In this document: one piece after another, positions 7,543 to 18,117 of the stretch
Layout of the letters: each line of letters begins with the position of its first letter
Numbering within the stretch: the stretch's first letter is position 1
NCBI GenBank assembly: GCA_025201375.1
Contig: JAIWZP010000007.1
Span: 496,001-560,000, forward strand
Length of the DNA: 64,000 nt
Source: Gongronella butleri
Lineage: Eukaryota; Mucoromycota; Mucoromycetes; Mucorales; Cunninghamellaceae
Reading direction: 5' to 3'
Made by a program: the position numbers and the translations under genes
The notes under the pieces: model-generated
What the model was told of the DNA's origin: nothing
Seen by the model: the letters and a program-made list of their open reading frames with translations, nothing else
The model's database searches: none

Positions 7543-10217
7543 TTACTTGAGGTCCTTGTTGGCCAATTTCTGGCGCAGCCTTGTGGCGTTCTTGTCGCGC
7601 TTCTTGAGCACCTGCGACACGATGACGCGGTTCTGTCGCCATGCCTTTTCCGTGTCGTCCCTGCGAGTTTTTATAAAAGAAAAATGAATCAATGCTTAAA
7701 AAATGAGGGGAAATGTTCTTTTTTACCAGTTGTCCTGCTGTCGTTGGAAGATGCCTTGGGGATCATAATTGTAGCAGCTTCTAATTGTCACAAAAAAAAA
7801 AAGACAATGAAATTTAAAATTAGAAGCTTCGTTTTTTTTTTTTTTTTTTTTTTTTGTCATGTAGGGTCACCCAATGCCTCCTTTTACGATTGTCTCTTGC
7901 CACTTGACGCTCTCCCTCTTTTTTTTTTTTTTAACTTACTTGTTGACCAGCTTGGGGTCGTCGTGGAAGAAGAACAGCGAGCCCAATTCCATGTTTTGCG
8001 CCGCAGGTTTGAAAAAGGAGGCGGGTGCGGCCTCGGCATCGTCCGTGAGGGCGGCGGGTGGCGTGGTGGGCGCTTCCTCGTCCTCCTCGTCCTCGTCGGC
8101 GCTGATCTGGCCGCCAAACAGGGTAAAAGGTTCTATGAAAAAAAAAATGAAAACAGGCGTGAGACCCGGAATTGGCGATGGCGGATCATCATGCATTGAA
8201 GGTTTTCCCGCTTGTACGACGCTGGGCCGCGCGCGCGCACCGGCGCACGGGGGTTCGTGTGACATGCCAACTTTTTTTTCTCTTAATTACCATCGGATGT
8301 GCTGAAAAGCGGCTTAAGATTGACATTGACGCTAAAGTGCTTGTCTTTGGACACCTCTGGTGCGGCCGACTCCACATGCAAGAGGGCATCTAAAAAAAGC
8401 GACAGGGCAATTAGCGAAAATAAAAAAAAATAAAAATAGCAAAAAAGGAGGTCCAGGGGGACCATCGGAAGAGGCGTGCCGTACCTTTTGTGATGTCATG
8501 TAAGGAGTCGTCGCTGTCGTGATCGTCGTCCGCGTCCTTTTTGCCCTTGTCCACCAGGAAATTGGCCGCGTCGTCGGCATCTGGATCGTAGCGCGCCGTT
8601 GCGGACCACGTGTTGGCTTGTTTTCTAGGGAAACAACGAAGAAGAAGAAAAAAAACAATGAGCGCCCTGCCCACCAATTCTCAATCTCTCTACTCCTCTT
8701 ACGTGGGCGTGAATACTTGGATGTCGCCAAACATGGAGCGCAGGACGTCCAAGGACTGATTCTTCTCATCACTCAAGCCTTTTGTGAGATCATCGCCCGT
8801 CGCACCAGGTGCACGATCGTTTTCGTCGTCGTCATCATCGTCGTCGTCAAAGCGATCCTCATCCTCGTCCATGAACGTGTCGTCAAGCTTGAAACGGTCG
8901 TCACCCTTGAATTTGCTCTGCATTTCCAGGCGCTGGCGACCCTTTTCGCCCTCAAACACCGATTGGATCTTGATGTCCATGTCCTCGTCACCCTCCTCAT
9001 CATCTTCCGAGTCAAACATCCACTTGGCCGCGTCCTTGGGCTTCTAAAAGTGAAAAAAAACATGGATGTAAAAGGGCTGCGCATGGAATGGAGGGCGGCA
9101 ATGCGGGCTTACATTTTCATTTTCGTTTTCATCGTCCGAATGAGCAAACAGTGAGGGCCGTGGCGCGTTTTCATCGTGTTCTTCGTCGTCTTGGTCCGAG
9201 TCGGCGAACAAAGAGGGTCGAGGCGCATTGTCGTCATCGTCTGAATTAGCAAAGAGCGAGGGCCGCGGCGCTTCATTGTCATCGTCGGAATTGGCAAAGA
9301 GTGAGGGTCGTGGCGCGTCCATATCGACGTCAGCATTGTCATACGCGTCGTTGTACGCGTCGTGATATGCGTCATGGTCGTCGGCGAGCTGATCCTCTTG
9401 GAGATCCATGTCGTGCTCATAGTCCTCGTACGCCATGGGAAGGTCTCTCGTGCGCTTCATGCGCGCATTCACGTTGAAAATCTTTTCCAGGTTGTTCTTG
9501 TAGTGCGTCGGATCAAACACCATCTAAAAAAGAAAAGGTCATGAGCGACCATGCCAGATAAAAAAAATGACTTTTTTTTTTTTTTTTTTTTTTTTTTACC
9601 TTTGATCCGTCCGGCTTGGCAAGGCGCATGACGGCAATGGCGCGGCCGTATCGTCCGCGCTTCCATTTGCCATTGCGTGTGTTGACATTGTCGTCGTTGA
9701 CGAGGGTCAGGTCCTTTGCGTGGACGCCGTCGTGCGTCGGGCACCGTTCCTCGCGTTTACGCTTGCGCTCTTGCCTTTTCGCGTCCTTGGCCGCCTGAAT
9801 CGCCTCGCGCTGCTCGTGATCCGGCTTGGCCTCCGCCAATTGCAGCTTGTGGCCCTTCCAGGTGGACCCATGGTATGTTGACAGACCTAAAATTCATAAA
9901 CGCAATGAGGAATTTTTGCTCCCTTTTTCTCTCTCTCGCTCCACATACAGTTGTTCCATTGTTTGGGGGTGGTATCGATGGTAAAATGAGCAAATCCACG
10001 GCATTGGTTGTCCATGTCCTTTGCGATCTGGACGTTGGAGAGCGACCCATACTTTGCAAAGCGCTGGGCAAGCAGATCGGCCGTCACCTCGGGGTGTAAG
10101 CCGCCCACATACACTCGCTTTTGAATAGCAGCGTCTGGATCTACTACTACTAAAAAAAAAGTGTCAGAAAAACACCTCGACAAGGAAAAGGACGTGGATT
10201 TTACCTGGTGTGGCCAT
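7543..10217 (-). CDS. NOL8-like nucleolar RRM protein
   Basis: Ten exons (10217-10205, 10149-9949, 9886-9600, 9523-9113, 9043-8703, 8624-8485, 8389-8291, 8132-7940, 7780-7727, 7660-7543) give 618 residues. An N-terminal RRM has RNP2-like VYVGGL and RNP1-like CRGFAHFTI (about residues 13-70). It is followed by a basic Lys/Arg segment and a TRNGKWKRGRYGRAIAVMRL stretch. A long acidic middle contains four APRPSLFA(N/D/H)SD repeats (about 9144-9330). The C-terminal FFFHDDPKL ... YDPQGIFQRQQDNW ... LRQKL block is typical of nucleolar protein 8 relatives. NOL8 acts in nucleolar pre-rRNA processing and binds Rag GTPases in animals; here I infer only the nucleolar RNA role. Intron 1 ends in TAGTAGTAGTAG, giving several in-frame alternative acceptors. 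The gene is divergent from CC2D1, with 161 bp between starts. Confidence 0.85.
9144..9330 (-). repeat. Four in-frame protein repeats (APRPSLFA-x-SD) within the NOL8-like gene
   Basis: Four near-identical units APRPSLFANSDDD, APRPSLFANSDDD, APRPSLFADSDQD and APRPSLFAHSDDE are spaced by acidic linkers of different length. This is consistent with unit duplication inside an acidic disordered region. Each unit could be a short linear docking motif (inference). Confidence 0.85.
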
Positions 10218-10378
10218 GAAAATGAAGAACTTGCGGGAAGAGGAAGGTGGTGTGCAAAAAAAGCAAATCCGGGATGAGGCTGGCGATTTCAAAGGCCGAT
10301 GCGGGGGTTCAAAGCATGCTTTAGCATGCGAGCGACTTTTGAAACACGATTTCGCCTCCTTTTTGTTCCTTTTTTCAC

Positions 10379-13067
10379 ATGAGCAAACGCACGCGGCAAG
10401 TTGACCTAGACAATATTGAGCATCTTTTGCACGACTCGCTCAATGACCACGACCAATTGGACGACAAGGACCTGGAGGACCCGGAATTGCTAGTAAAAAG
10501 GACAAGAAAGATAAAAACGATAAAAAGAGGCTGACCCAGAGCCTTTTTTTTTTTTAGGCACAGCTGCATGCACTCGCGTCGTCGTCGACTTCCATGAGCA
10601 AGCCAAAGGCGCCGCAGCCTCAGAAACGCAAGGCAGCCGCGGCGGATCCAATGGACATTGACTGGGAGGGCTATGCGGCGCTGACAAAGGCGGGCGAGGA
10701 GGATGAGGAGGACGACGATGTGCAATTGGACGACAAGGATCTGACGGATCCACATCTTTTGGTACTCATCTCTCTTTTATGCTACATGGTGCTTACATTT
10801 TTCACATTTTTACTATTTTTTATATTTTTTTTTCGTTTTAGAGCGAATTGTCTGCTCTCAGTGGTGAAAAGGATGGATTGAGCGATGCCATGGATACCAA
10901 GGCGACGGAGGCACCGGACCAGAGCGTGGACCAGCTGATCCAGATGGGCTTTGGCGTGCGCCAAGCCAAGGGTGCGCTTGCCATGTTTGACAATGACGTG
11001 AAAAAGGCGTCCAACTATCTTTTGGATCAATCTGGCGACGATTTTCCTAGCGAGAGCGGTGCCATTGAACAAGCGATGGACACGGACACGCCTGCTGCGG
11101 ACGCGATGGACGTGTCGATGATCGAGGAAGAGGAAGAGGAGCAAGAAAAGGAGGAAGACAACGAAGAAGATGGATCGCACGCGGCACCCATTGACGCCAA
11201 GGCGCAGGCATTGCATTATCAGCGGCTCGCATTGCAGGCCAAAAAGCAGGGCGATAAGAAAAAGGCGGTGGCGCTTCTGCGCGAGTCCAAGGCGTGGCAA
11301 AAACATCACGAGCTTCAACAACAGCAGCAGCAACAAAAAGGAACAGAAAACGACGAATTGCTTGTTTCCACCCTTTCACCGGCTGAACCCTCCGACGACC
11401 ACGCACCTGCCGAGTCTTCACCGTCCAATTTGCCTCCATCGCCCGCTGAGCCCGCGACTCCCTCGCCTCCAGCGTCGTCATCGCCTGTCCAGCCATCATC
11501 ACCACCACAGCCATCCACACCGGCATCTGCATCGGCGCAGGAACACCAGCAGGTCTTGCAGCGGATCATTCAGTTGCAAAAGGAGTATAAGGATGCGGCG
11601 CATCACTACAAGGATCTGGGCAATCTGGCGGTTGCCAAGGAAATGGTCAAAACGTCGAAATTGCTTCTCAAGACCGGGATCAAAGTCAAGCAGCAGGGTC
11701 TCACGCCGCGTGAATTGGACCACATTTCGGCGCAATTGCCACCGCAGCCCGACATGACGCTTGGTGATGGCAAATGGCGCGCAGTTGACGCGCCAGCACT
11801 CGCGTCGTCGTCGTCATACGCGCAAGCCGCGCCGCCCACCACACGCGAAAAGGTCGACGCACAGCTTGCGTACCAAGCCGACGTGTGCCATAACCTGGCG
11901 TTGCAGTTGGCACAGCCCAATTCGCCATTCCACCCGCTTGAACAGACCTTCCAGAGCCATCTGGTCAAATTCCGCGCCATGGAGACCGACGCCGCGCTGC
12001 CCAGCATGCATTACGAACAGGTTGACTACGCCATCCAGCGCACCATCGATTATCTACCCCTCAATCAGATGGAATTGAAGATTGAACGCGGCCAGGGCAT
12101 CCAATCGCTCGATATTGCCTCTGTCGAGCCCTTTGTCGCTTGGGATCTCGGCGGCTGGCCCCCAGAAAACACCGCACAGGCAAACCTCAACAAGGGCGAA
12201 ACTCCCGTCACCAAGGGCACCGCTCCAGGTAATTTTTTTTCTTTTAAAAAAAAAACGCAAAAAAACGCGAAAAAGAATGGATAATGAACTCTGCCCGCTC
12301 GTTTTAGAATTCGACTTTCAACTTCTGATCCCCATTGCTCGCACCAACCGTGCATTCATGCGCTACGTGCAGCGCAAAAAGATCGTGCTCGAGGTGTATC
12401 ATAATCGCTACAATTACGGCTTTTTGCGTCGACCCATGCTCATTGGCAAGGTCGTCATCCCCCTGGATCCATTGCTCTCAAAGACCTCAATTTCAGACTG
12501 GTTTGATGTAAGAAAGCAAGAGGGGGAAAAGATTGGCGTCGCGCCGCCCAATGGCCTCATTTTCCTCCCTTTTTCCTATTTCTTTTTTTCCACCAGCTTG
12601 TCGATGCGAACCGCAAAAAGATGGGCGGCAAGCTGCTTGTGTCTGTGAATTTGCACCAGCCATTGCAAGGCGAGGACATTATACAAAAGAGCGAGCCTTG
12701 GCTCGTGATGGACGCGTGGACGCCCAATGTGTCTGATCTGTTGTACAATGTCGGCCTTGCGCGCACTCGATACCAACCGCCCGCGGCTGCACCCTCATCT
12801 GCATCGTTATCACCATCAGCAACAACAGCAGCAGCCACGCCAGATACCAACAGCTCCGAGCCTGCACCAGCATCGACACTGGCGGAAATCAATCCTACAC
12901 CCATGCCGGCGCCTGCCGCTGCTGCGCCAGCCGCCACATCGAGTGGCAAATCTGCTGCTAGCAAGGGTCAGCCAAAGCAAGAGACCGCCAATGACGAATT
13001 GGAAGCGGCCGAGGACGAATTCAACAGGTATAAGCGTGAAAATTCTCAAAAAGAATGCGTATCAACT

Positions 13068-13100
<33 letters not shown>

Positions 13101-13449
13101 TTGCAGCGTTGACGTGCTTGTGTCCAACATGGTGCTTGAGCACGAGATGAATTTGGCCAAGAGCGCAGTGGGCACGGGCCAATTGGGCACGCGCAGCAAG
13201 GACGATTGGATGGACCGGCAGCAAGCGCTGGAGATCAAGATGAACATGCTGGTGATCCAAGTGCAAACGGGTCTGCTGGACATGGACACGTACCTGGCGC
13301 AGGTCGAGAAGCGCATGGACCGCGACCGCCAGCTGGCACTCATCTTTAAAAAGCACGGCCGCCTGGATTTGGCCAAAGCCGCGCTTACGCGCAAGAAAAT
13401 CATGAACGATGAGCTAGAGGAGGCAAAGGAGGCCATGGCCAATCAATAA
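10379..13449 (+). CDS. CC2D1/Lgd family protein (UBA, DM14 repeats, C2 domain)
   Basis: Six exons (10379-10492, 10558-10761, 10842-12228, 12308-12507, 12597-13027, 13107-13449) give 892 residues. The order is: two acidic QLDDKDL-x-DP-x-LL motifs (about 26-38 and 94-106, one at the end of each of the first two exons); a UBA-like domain around VDQLIQMGFGVRQAKGALAM (about 130-165); a DM14 repeat HYQRLALQAKKQGDKKKAV (about 229-260); a second DM14 around YKDLGNLAVAKEMVKTSKLL (about 340-385); a C2 domain starting at exon 4 (about 570-690); and a C-terminal helical region. CC2D1/Lgd proteins bind ESCRT-III CHMP4/Shrub through DM14 repeats and act in endosomal sorting. An extra UBA domain suggests ubiquitin binding here (inference). 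It is divergent from the NOL8-like gene. Confidence 0.9.
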
Positions 13450-13538
13450 AAAAAAAAGCAAGCTTTATCATTAGGGCATAATTATTTTTGAAAAAAAAGA
13501 AGCATAATCACATAAAAAAAGGTAGATAAAAGAGGCAA

Positions 13539-14088
13539 CTAGGCAAGATACGCGGTGGTCGAGTACGACGACAAGGACGACGCATCATTTGTGGCCGAGG
13601 CCGTGGCGGCAAGCATGTCCATGATGTCATCCATTTGCTGCAAGATGGGCGCCCATTGGCCATGGATCCATTGCGCAATGTCCTGCTGTCGCACGTGCGC
13701 AAGCAGCTGCTGGTACGCGAGTCGGCACGTCTCCAGCGACGCCTGTGCACCTTGGAAATCGTGCAGGAAATAGATCGACCCCTGGGTCTCGGTGGCAAAT
13801 TGGAGCTATTTTACAAAAAAAAGAGAGGAGAAATGAGCTCATTTAGGTGCATTTATGCCTTGTTTTTTTTTTCCATCGACATACGTCATCCGTGGCCATT
13901 TTGTACTTGATTTCCAGATTGCCAAGGAGCTGCGCAAAGGTCACGTCGGCATCATCCTGGGACTGGGTGCGCGTTGGCGACTGTTTGCGTTGCGGATGAA
14001 ATGGAAATGACCATCGTTTGAGCAAGGCGGGCGGGCGGAGCTTGGCTTTGTCTTTAAAGGGCGGGGACACTGATGCAAATACTCGCAT
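13539..14088 (-). CDS. Unrecognised small helical protein
   Basis: Two exons (14088-13885 and 13805-13539) give 156 residues. I do not recognise the family. The first part has FKDKAKLRPPALLKRWSFPF, a Pro/Trp-rich stretch, then a Gln/Asp-rich linker. From about residue 50 to 145 it appears helical with many Gln (LLGNLEIKYKMATDD, AYQQLLAHVRQQDIAQWIHG, QWAPILQQMDDIMDML). It ends in a Ser/Ala-rich tail. The start is the first ATG after a TATAAAAG box at 14229-14236 on the same strand. It is tail-to-tail with CC2D1 (89 bp between stops). It could be a subunit of a helical-bundle complex, but nothing here proves it. Confidence 0.65.
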
Positions 14089-15714
14089 CAAGGGGGGGCA
14101 GTGGCAGCAAACGCGCAACAAACGCGATAAAAAGGAAAAAAAAAGAGAGGGAAATCAAAAGGATTGAAATCCGTGTAGCAAAGAAAAAGGAAAAAGAAAT
14201 GAAAAAATGGACGCCTCTCTTTTGCTGCCTTTTATAGGCCACGCGCCTCGGCCGCCACGCAACGGCTGCCATTGGATTGGCGCGCGCGGCGCGTGTGCGA
14301 TTGTGTAACAAATAGTTCTCTCGTTCTTTCTCTCTTTTTTTTTCCCTTGTCCAATTGCTAGACGCACCACTGCCAAGTTTTCCCCGTGCTTGCTCTAGGG
14401 GACCTTGGTCCCGGATAGTGTTGAAAAAAAAGGGAGAAAAAAGGAGCCAGGGGGTGAATAAGAAACGGGCAGAATGGTGAAAAAAGAAAAAAAGAAAAAA
14501 ATGGCAACACCAAGGTCCATTGGCCAGTCCGCCTTCTCTTTTCATCGCCGTCTTCGCAAGCGGCTTTACTGCTTCTCCTTGTTATCCCCCAAAGGCAAGT
14601 TAATCACCTTGAAGAAGCCATCGTTTCTAAGGAATTCAATAAAATACAAAAAAGTCTAAAGGAAAAGAGTAACCATGTGCCATGTGGATCCATTCGCAAT
14701 GCGCAGACTCGCTAAATTTAGCCATTAAGATTCGGGCCCATGTTAAGAACCCCTTAAAAATGGGATGTCGATCTTTTTTTTTTTATATTAGGGCCTGATG
14801 TCATTCATGACTTTGTTTTTTTTTTTTTTTTGCCACGTGGCTCTATTCTACCTGTGCAAAAGACAAAGGAGACGCACACCTTCTAAGATGTTCATGCACC
14901 GAAATGATCGGCTGATCTTTTTCGCTTTCCCCAGTTCGTCGGGAGCCACCGATCACGCTCGCCTTTTTCTCCTTGTTTCTTTGCCATTGCGCTTCATCAC
15001 GCGCAAAAGGAGAGCATCCTACACCGGCAACTTCATTGGCGGCGTGGGCCAGTGAGAGGCAAGCGCCCCCTTGATGACAAAGGGTCGAACTGGCACCTTT
15101 TTTTTTTGGCCGGGGAATCACCTGTCACTTTTTTGCTGAAAGAACGGGCTTACGACATCCCTCAAAGTGGTACCATTCTATCCCTTCACCCGGGTTGGAT
15201 TGTAAAAGTGCACTCGAAATCGAGGGCTCATTGACGGAATCTCGAGAAAATCGCAAATAAAGGTAGTATCAACATGGAAACGTTGTTTTGCTTTCATCAG
15301 TTGATATTGGATACGGATGCAGTCGGTCACAATCGACAGAGCTGGAATTCAGTCGTCTTTCACTAGAAACCACTCGATGGTTTGCATTGTTCACTTCTAT
15401 TGGAATCACGCTAAATTCATGTTTTGTAGCATTTTTCGACTTTTACGCGCGCAAAAGTTCGTTCATTACAAGAGCCAAGTGGAGACGAAATGTTCAGCGA
15501 GCGTGTCCTGTTGTATTGGTAAAGGTATATTTGAATAACATGACCCTTTGTGGTGTGCTTTTGCTGAAATATCGAAAATGTCGATTTTCCTGCTTTATCT
15601 TGCCAGCGGTCCCGATGCTTCTCCAAGTTTTATTGTGTTTCTGAGAAGAGGAGGTCTCTTTTATTCTTTTGAGGAGAAATGGAGACATTGTGGCCGGTCG
15701 ATGGGCTCGTAAAG
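14089..15714. other. Non-coding region upstream of the small helical protein
   Basis: It holds the TATA box at 14229-14236 (minus) and long homopolymers. From about 15,230 there is weak similarity to repeat family B (GAGAAAATCGCAAATAAA near 15,243; ATCGACAGAGCTGGAATTCAG near 15,330). Open frames here have no family resemblance. Confidence 0.5.
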
Positions 15715-16420
15715 ACAGATTTCGAATATTGTGAACTCTCCAAGGTGTGCAGTCGTGGATTTTGAAAATCGCAAATTTAGGTCCTCAGAACGCTACGACA
15801 TTTAACCACATGGTAAACCCACGCGCATAACCGATAAAAATGCATCAAAATCGGCGCGTCCAATGGCTGGTTTCCGCGTAAAACGCGAAAAGCAGCGAAT
15901 TTTCAGCTCAAGGTAAAGTTGACGAAGCGTGGTTGTATCTCCGTGAAGCTTGCATCATCCGAAAGAGCATGGCTCGCTGCGCAAGTGGTTATCGGTGATC
16001 AATGAAAAAAAAATGGTTTTTCGGCATCTTTGACGCGGTTACACAATCCTAGGCAACTTTCGACGCGTGGAAAACCGCGTCAAACGTCTTGTGACACGCG
16101 TCTGTTTCTTGTTCAATTTATGCACCTGCTTTGTCTCTTGCTAGTGCACCGTCGGCACAGCTCCATGGACGCTTTTTTCCCGTGCAATTCGCGTCTGAAG
16201 AAAAAGCCGATATCGCGCATTGCTCGTTCATGAGCAGATGGACTTGCTTCGTTTTTGCTCATTGTCGTGGTTTTGCCATGTGTTTCATCCTTTGTGCAAG
16301 TTTGGCGTCTATCTGAGGACCCAAGTTTTCGATTTTGGATTTGGCGGCTCATCGCGGCTCATTTTTGATATGTGTGTTGCGCGCTCTGCCATCTATGTTG
16401 AATACCAAAAATAAAGTCAT
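15715..16420 (+). repeat. Dispersed repeat family A, copy 2
   Basis: It aligns along its length with the inverted copy at 42,820-43,510. Shared blocks are AAATTTAGGTCCTCAGA at about 15,773, then AACCACATGGTA, an AAGAGCATGGCTC...GTGATCAATGAAAA block (about 15,961-16,010), a TTTCGACGCGTGGAAAA block (about 16,055) and the CATTGCTCGTTCATGAGCAG block at about 16,218. The last part also matches copy 1 at 121-350. There is no open reading frame of note, no clear terminal repeat and no target-site duplication that I can see. It is probably a decayed mobile or non-autonomous element. Confidence 0.7.
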
Positions 16421-16828
16421 ACACAGGTTTAAGCGCTTCTCGTTCTCGTTTCCACGTTTTTTTCGCGGCGCTGCCATGACCGGCTTGTCATCTAAATGCC
16501 GCTTTGTCGTAAAAATGACATTTTGCGAATTTGCTCCTTAGGAGCGTGTTCCCTTGGCTTCAAATTTGAACCCATTGATTGTGTAAGCCAAGGTTTAGAC
16601 AATTTTTCTTCGTGTGGCATCGTCCAGAGTGGCCAAGGACAGCCCACTTGGCTCAAAAATGAAAAATGGGCGCGTAAACAATACATTGTCCAGGTCGAAA
16701 GAATTGGGCAGGCCAAAAAAGGCATCGGCGTTTTAACTTGGGGCGGGGCCCGCAAGAAACGTAAGACGGGCACAAGCCGTCCATGAATTTCTCCTTTTTC
16801 TTCCTCTTCCTTTATTCTTCATACCAAG

Positions 16829-17081
16829 GTACGTAGCTACGCTCCCTTTTCACGACGACGACGAGACGCATGGATGCGTGTCTATCCTCTTTGCGACGAT
16901 CGGATGTAGCAAGGAATGGATGCGGATCGATGGGATCGACTGGATGGATGGATGGATGCATGAGACGAGAAGATGGGGATGGATGGATAAAAAAAAAAAA
17001 ACGGCCCAGTGGCTCCCACACCTGGGACTTTTTTGAATATTGTCTTGCTCACGGCTTTCTCTTTTTTTTTATTGTGCACAG
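16829..17081 (+). other. Putative 5'-UTR intron of eL32 with GGAT microsatellite
   Basis: The donor GTACGT follows a pyrimidine-rich leader (about 16,790-16,820) and the acceptor CACAG lies 7 nt before the eL32 ATG. The interval includes a (GGAT)n-rich stretch at about 16,915-16,990. Leader introns are common in ribosomal protein genes. This one is inferred from splice signals only. Confidence 0.5.
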
Positions 17082-17088
17082 AAGCAAT

Positions 17089-17597
17089 ATGGTCACCCCT
17101 GCCGTGAAACATAACATTGTGAAGAAGCGCACTGCTCACTTCAAGCGTCATCAATCTGACCGCTTCATGCGTGTTGGCGAATCGTGGCGCAAGCCCAAGG
17201 GTAAGTGAACGACCCACCGCACGACACACAGAAAAGCACTTCTTTGGGCGGCCCCAATTTCAAAATTCACTTGTGCAATTGCTGATTTTCTTTTTTATTT
17301 TTGTTTTTATCAGGTATCGACTCGCGTGTCCGCCGTCGTTTCGGTGGCACTGCGCCCATGCCCAAGATCGGCTACGGCTCTGCCAAGAAGACCCGCCACA
17401 TGTTGCCCAATGGCTTCCGCAAGTTCTCGGTCTCCAACGTCCGTGAGCTCGACTTGCTCTTGATGCACAACCGCAGCTACGCCGCCGAGATTGCCCACAA
17501 CGTCTCCTCCAAGAACCGCATTGCCATCATTGCCCGCGCCGCTCAATTGGACGTCAAGGTCATCAACGCCGGTGGCCGCCTCCGCTCTGAAGAATAA
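17089..17597 (+). CDS. RPL32: 60S ribosomal protein eL32
   Basis: Two coding exons (17089-17200, 17314-17597) give 131 residues, the normal eL32 length. Family sequence is unmistakable: [70 protein letters not shown], and [20 protein letters not shown] near the end. It is a component of the large cytosolic ribosomal subunit. Codon use is strongly C-ending compared with neighbouring genes, as expected for high expression. A probable additional intron lies in the 5' leader. Confidence 0.97.
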
Positions 17598-18117
17598 ACA
17601 TGACGCGTTTCTTGACCAACGCCTCATCCCTTTTTACCTTGTTTTGCATGAACATCATTTCTCGTTTTTTGTTTTTTTTTGTGGGTCAAACGCGGTCAAC
17701 AGGGACAATTTGTGGAACACAAAGTGTCAAACAAAAAAAAAAAGGGGGGGAGACCATTTCGTTCTTTTTGTTTTGTTTTTTTCCCTTTTTCACCAGATCC
17801 ATGAATTGTCTTTGAGGATCTCAAACACATCCACAAGGGGTGTGTGAGAAAAATAGGAAAATGGTTGTGGGGCAAAAAAAAAGTGTCAGACATTATGTAA
17901 ACAGAGGCATCTTGAACTGGCACATTTGGATTTATTTGGATGTTCAATGGATCTATGGATCGATTGTGGCGGCAAGCAAAGTGAAGAGGGGGTGTGTGGA
18001 TAAATATAAAAGACAATGGGGAGAGGGGTGATGTGGCGATGCATATGATTGCAAAAAAAGAAAAAAAAAAAAAAAGAAAAGAATGATGTAAATGCTAAGT
18101 GACAAGCGACAGCAGCG
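17598..18117. other. Convergent intergenic region
   Basis: This is the 3' flank of eL32 (plus) and of the FHA-RING gene (minus). It contains A- and T-runs and no gene that I can support. Confidence 0.6.
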
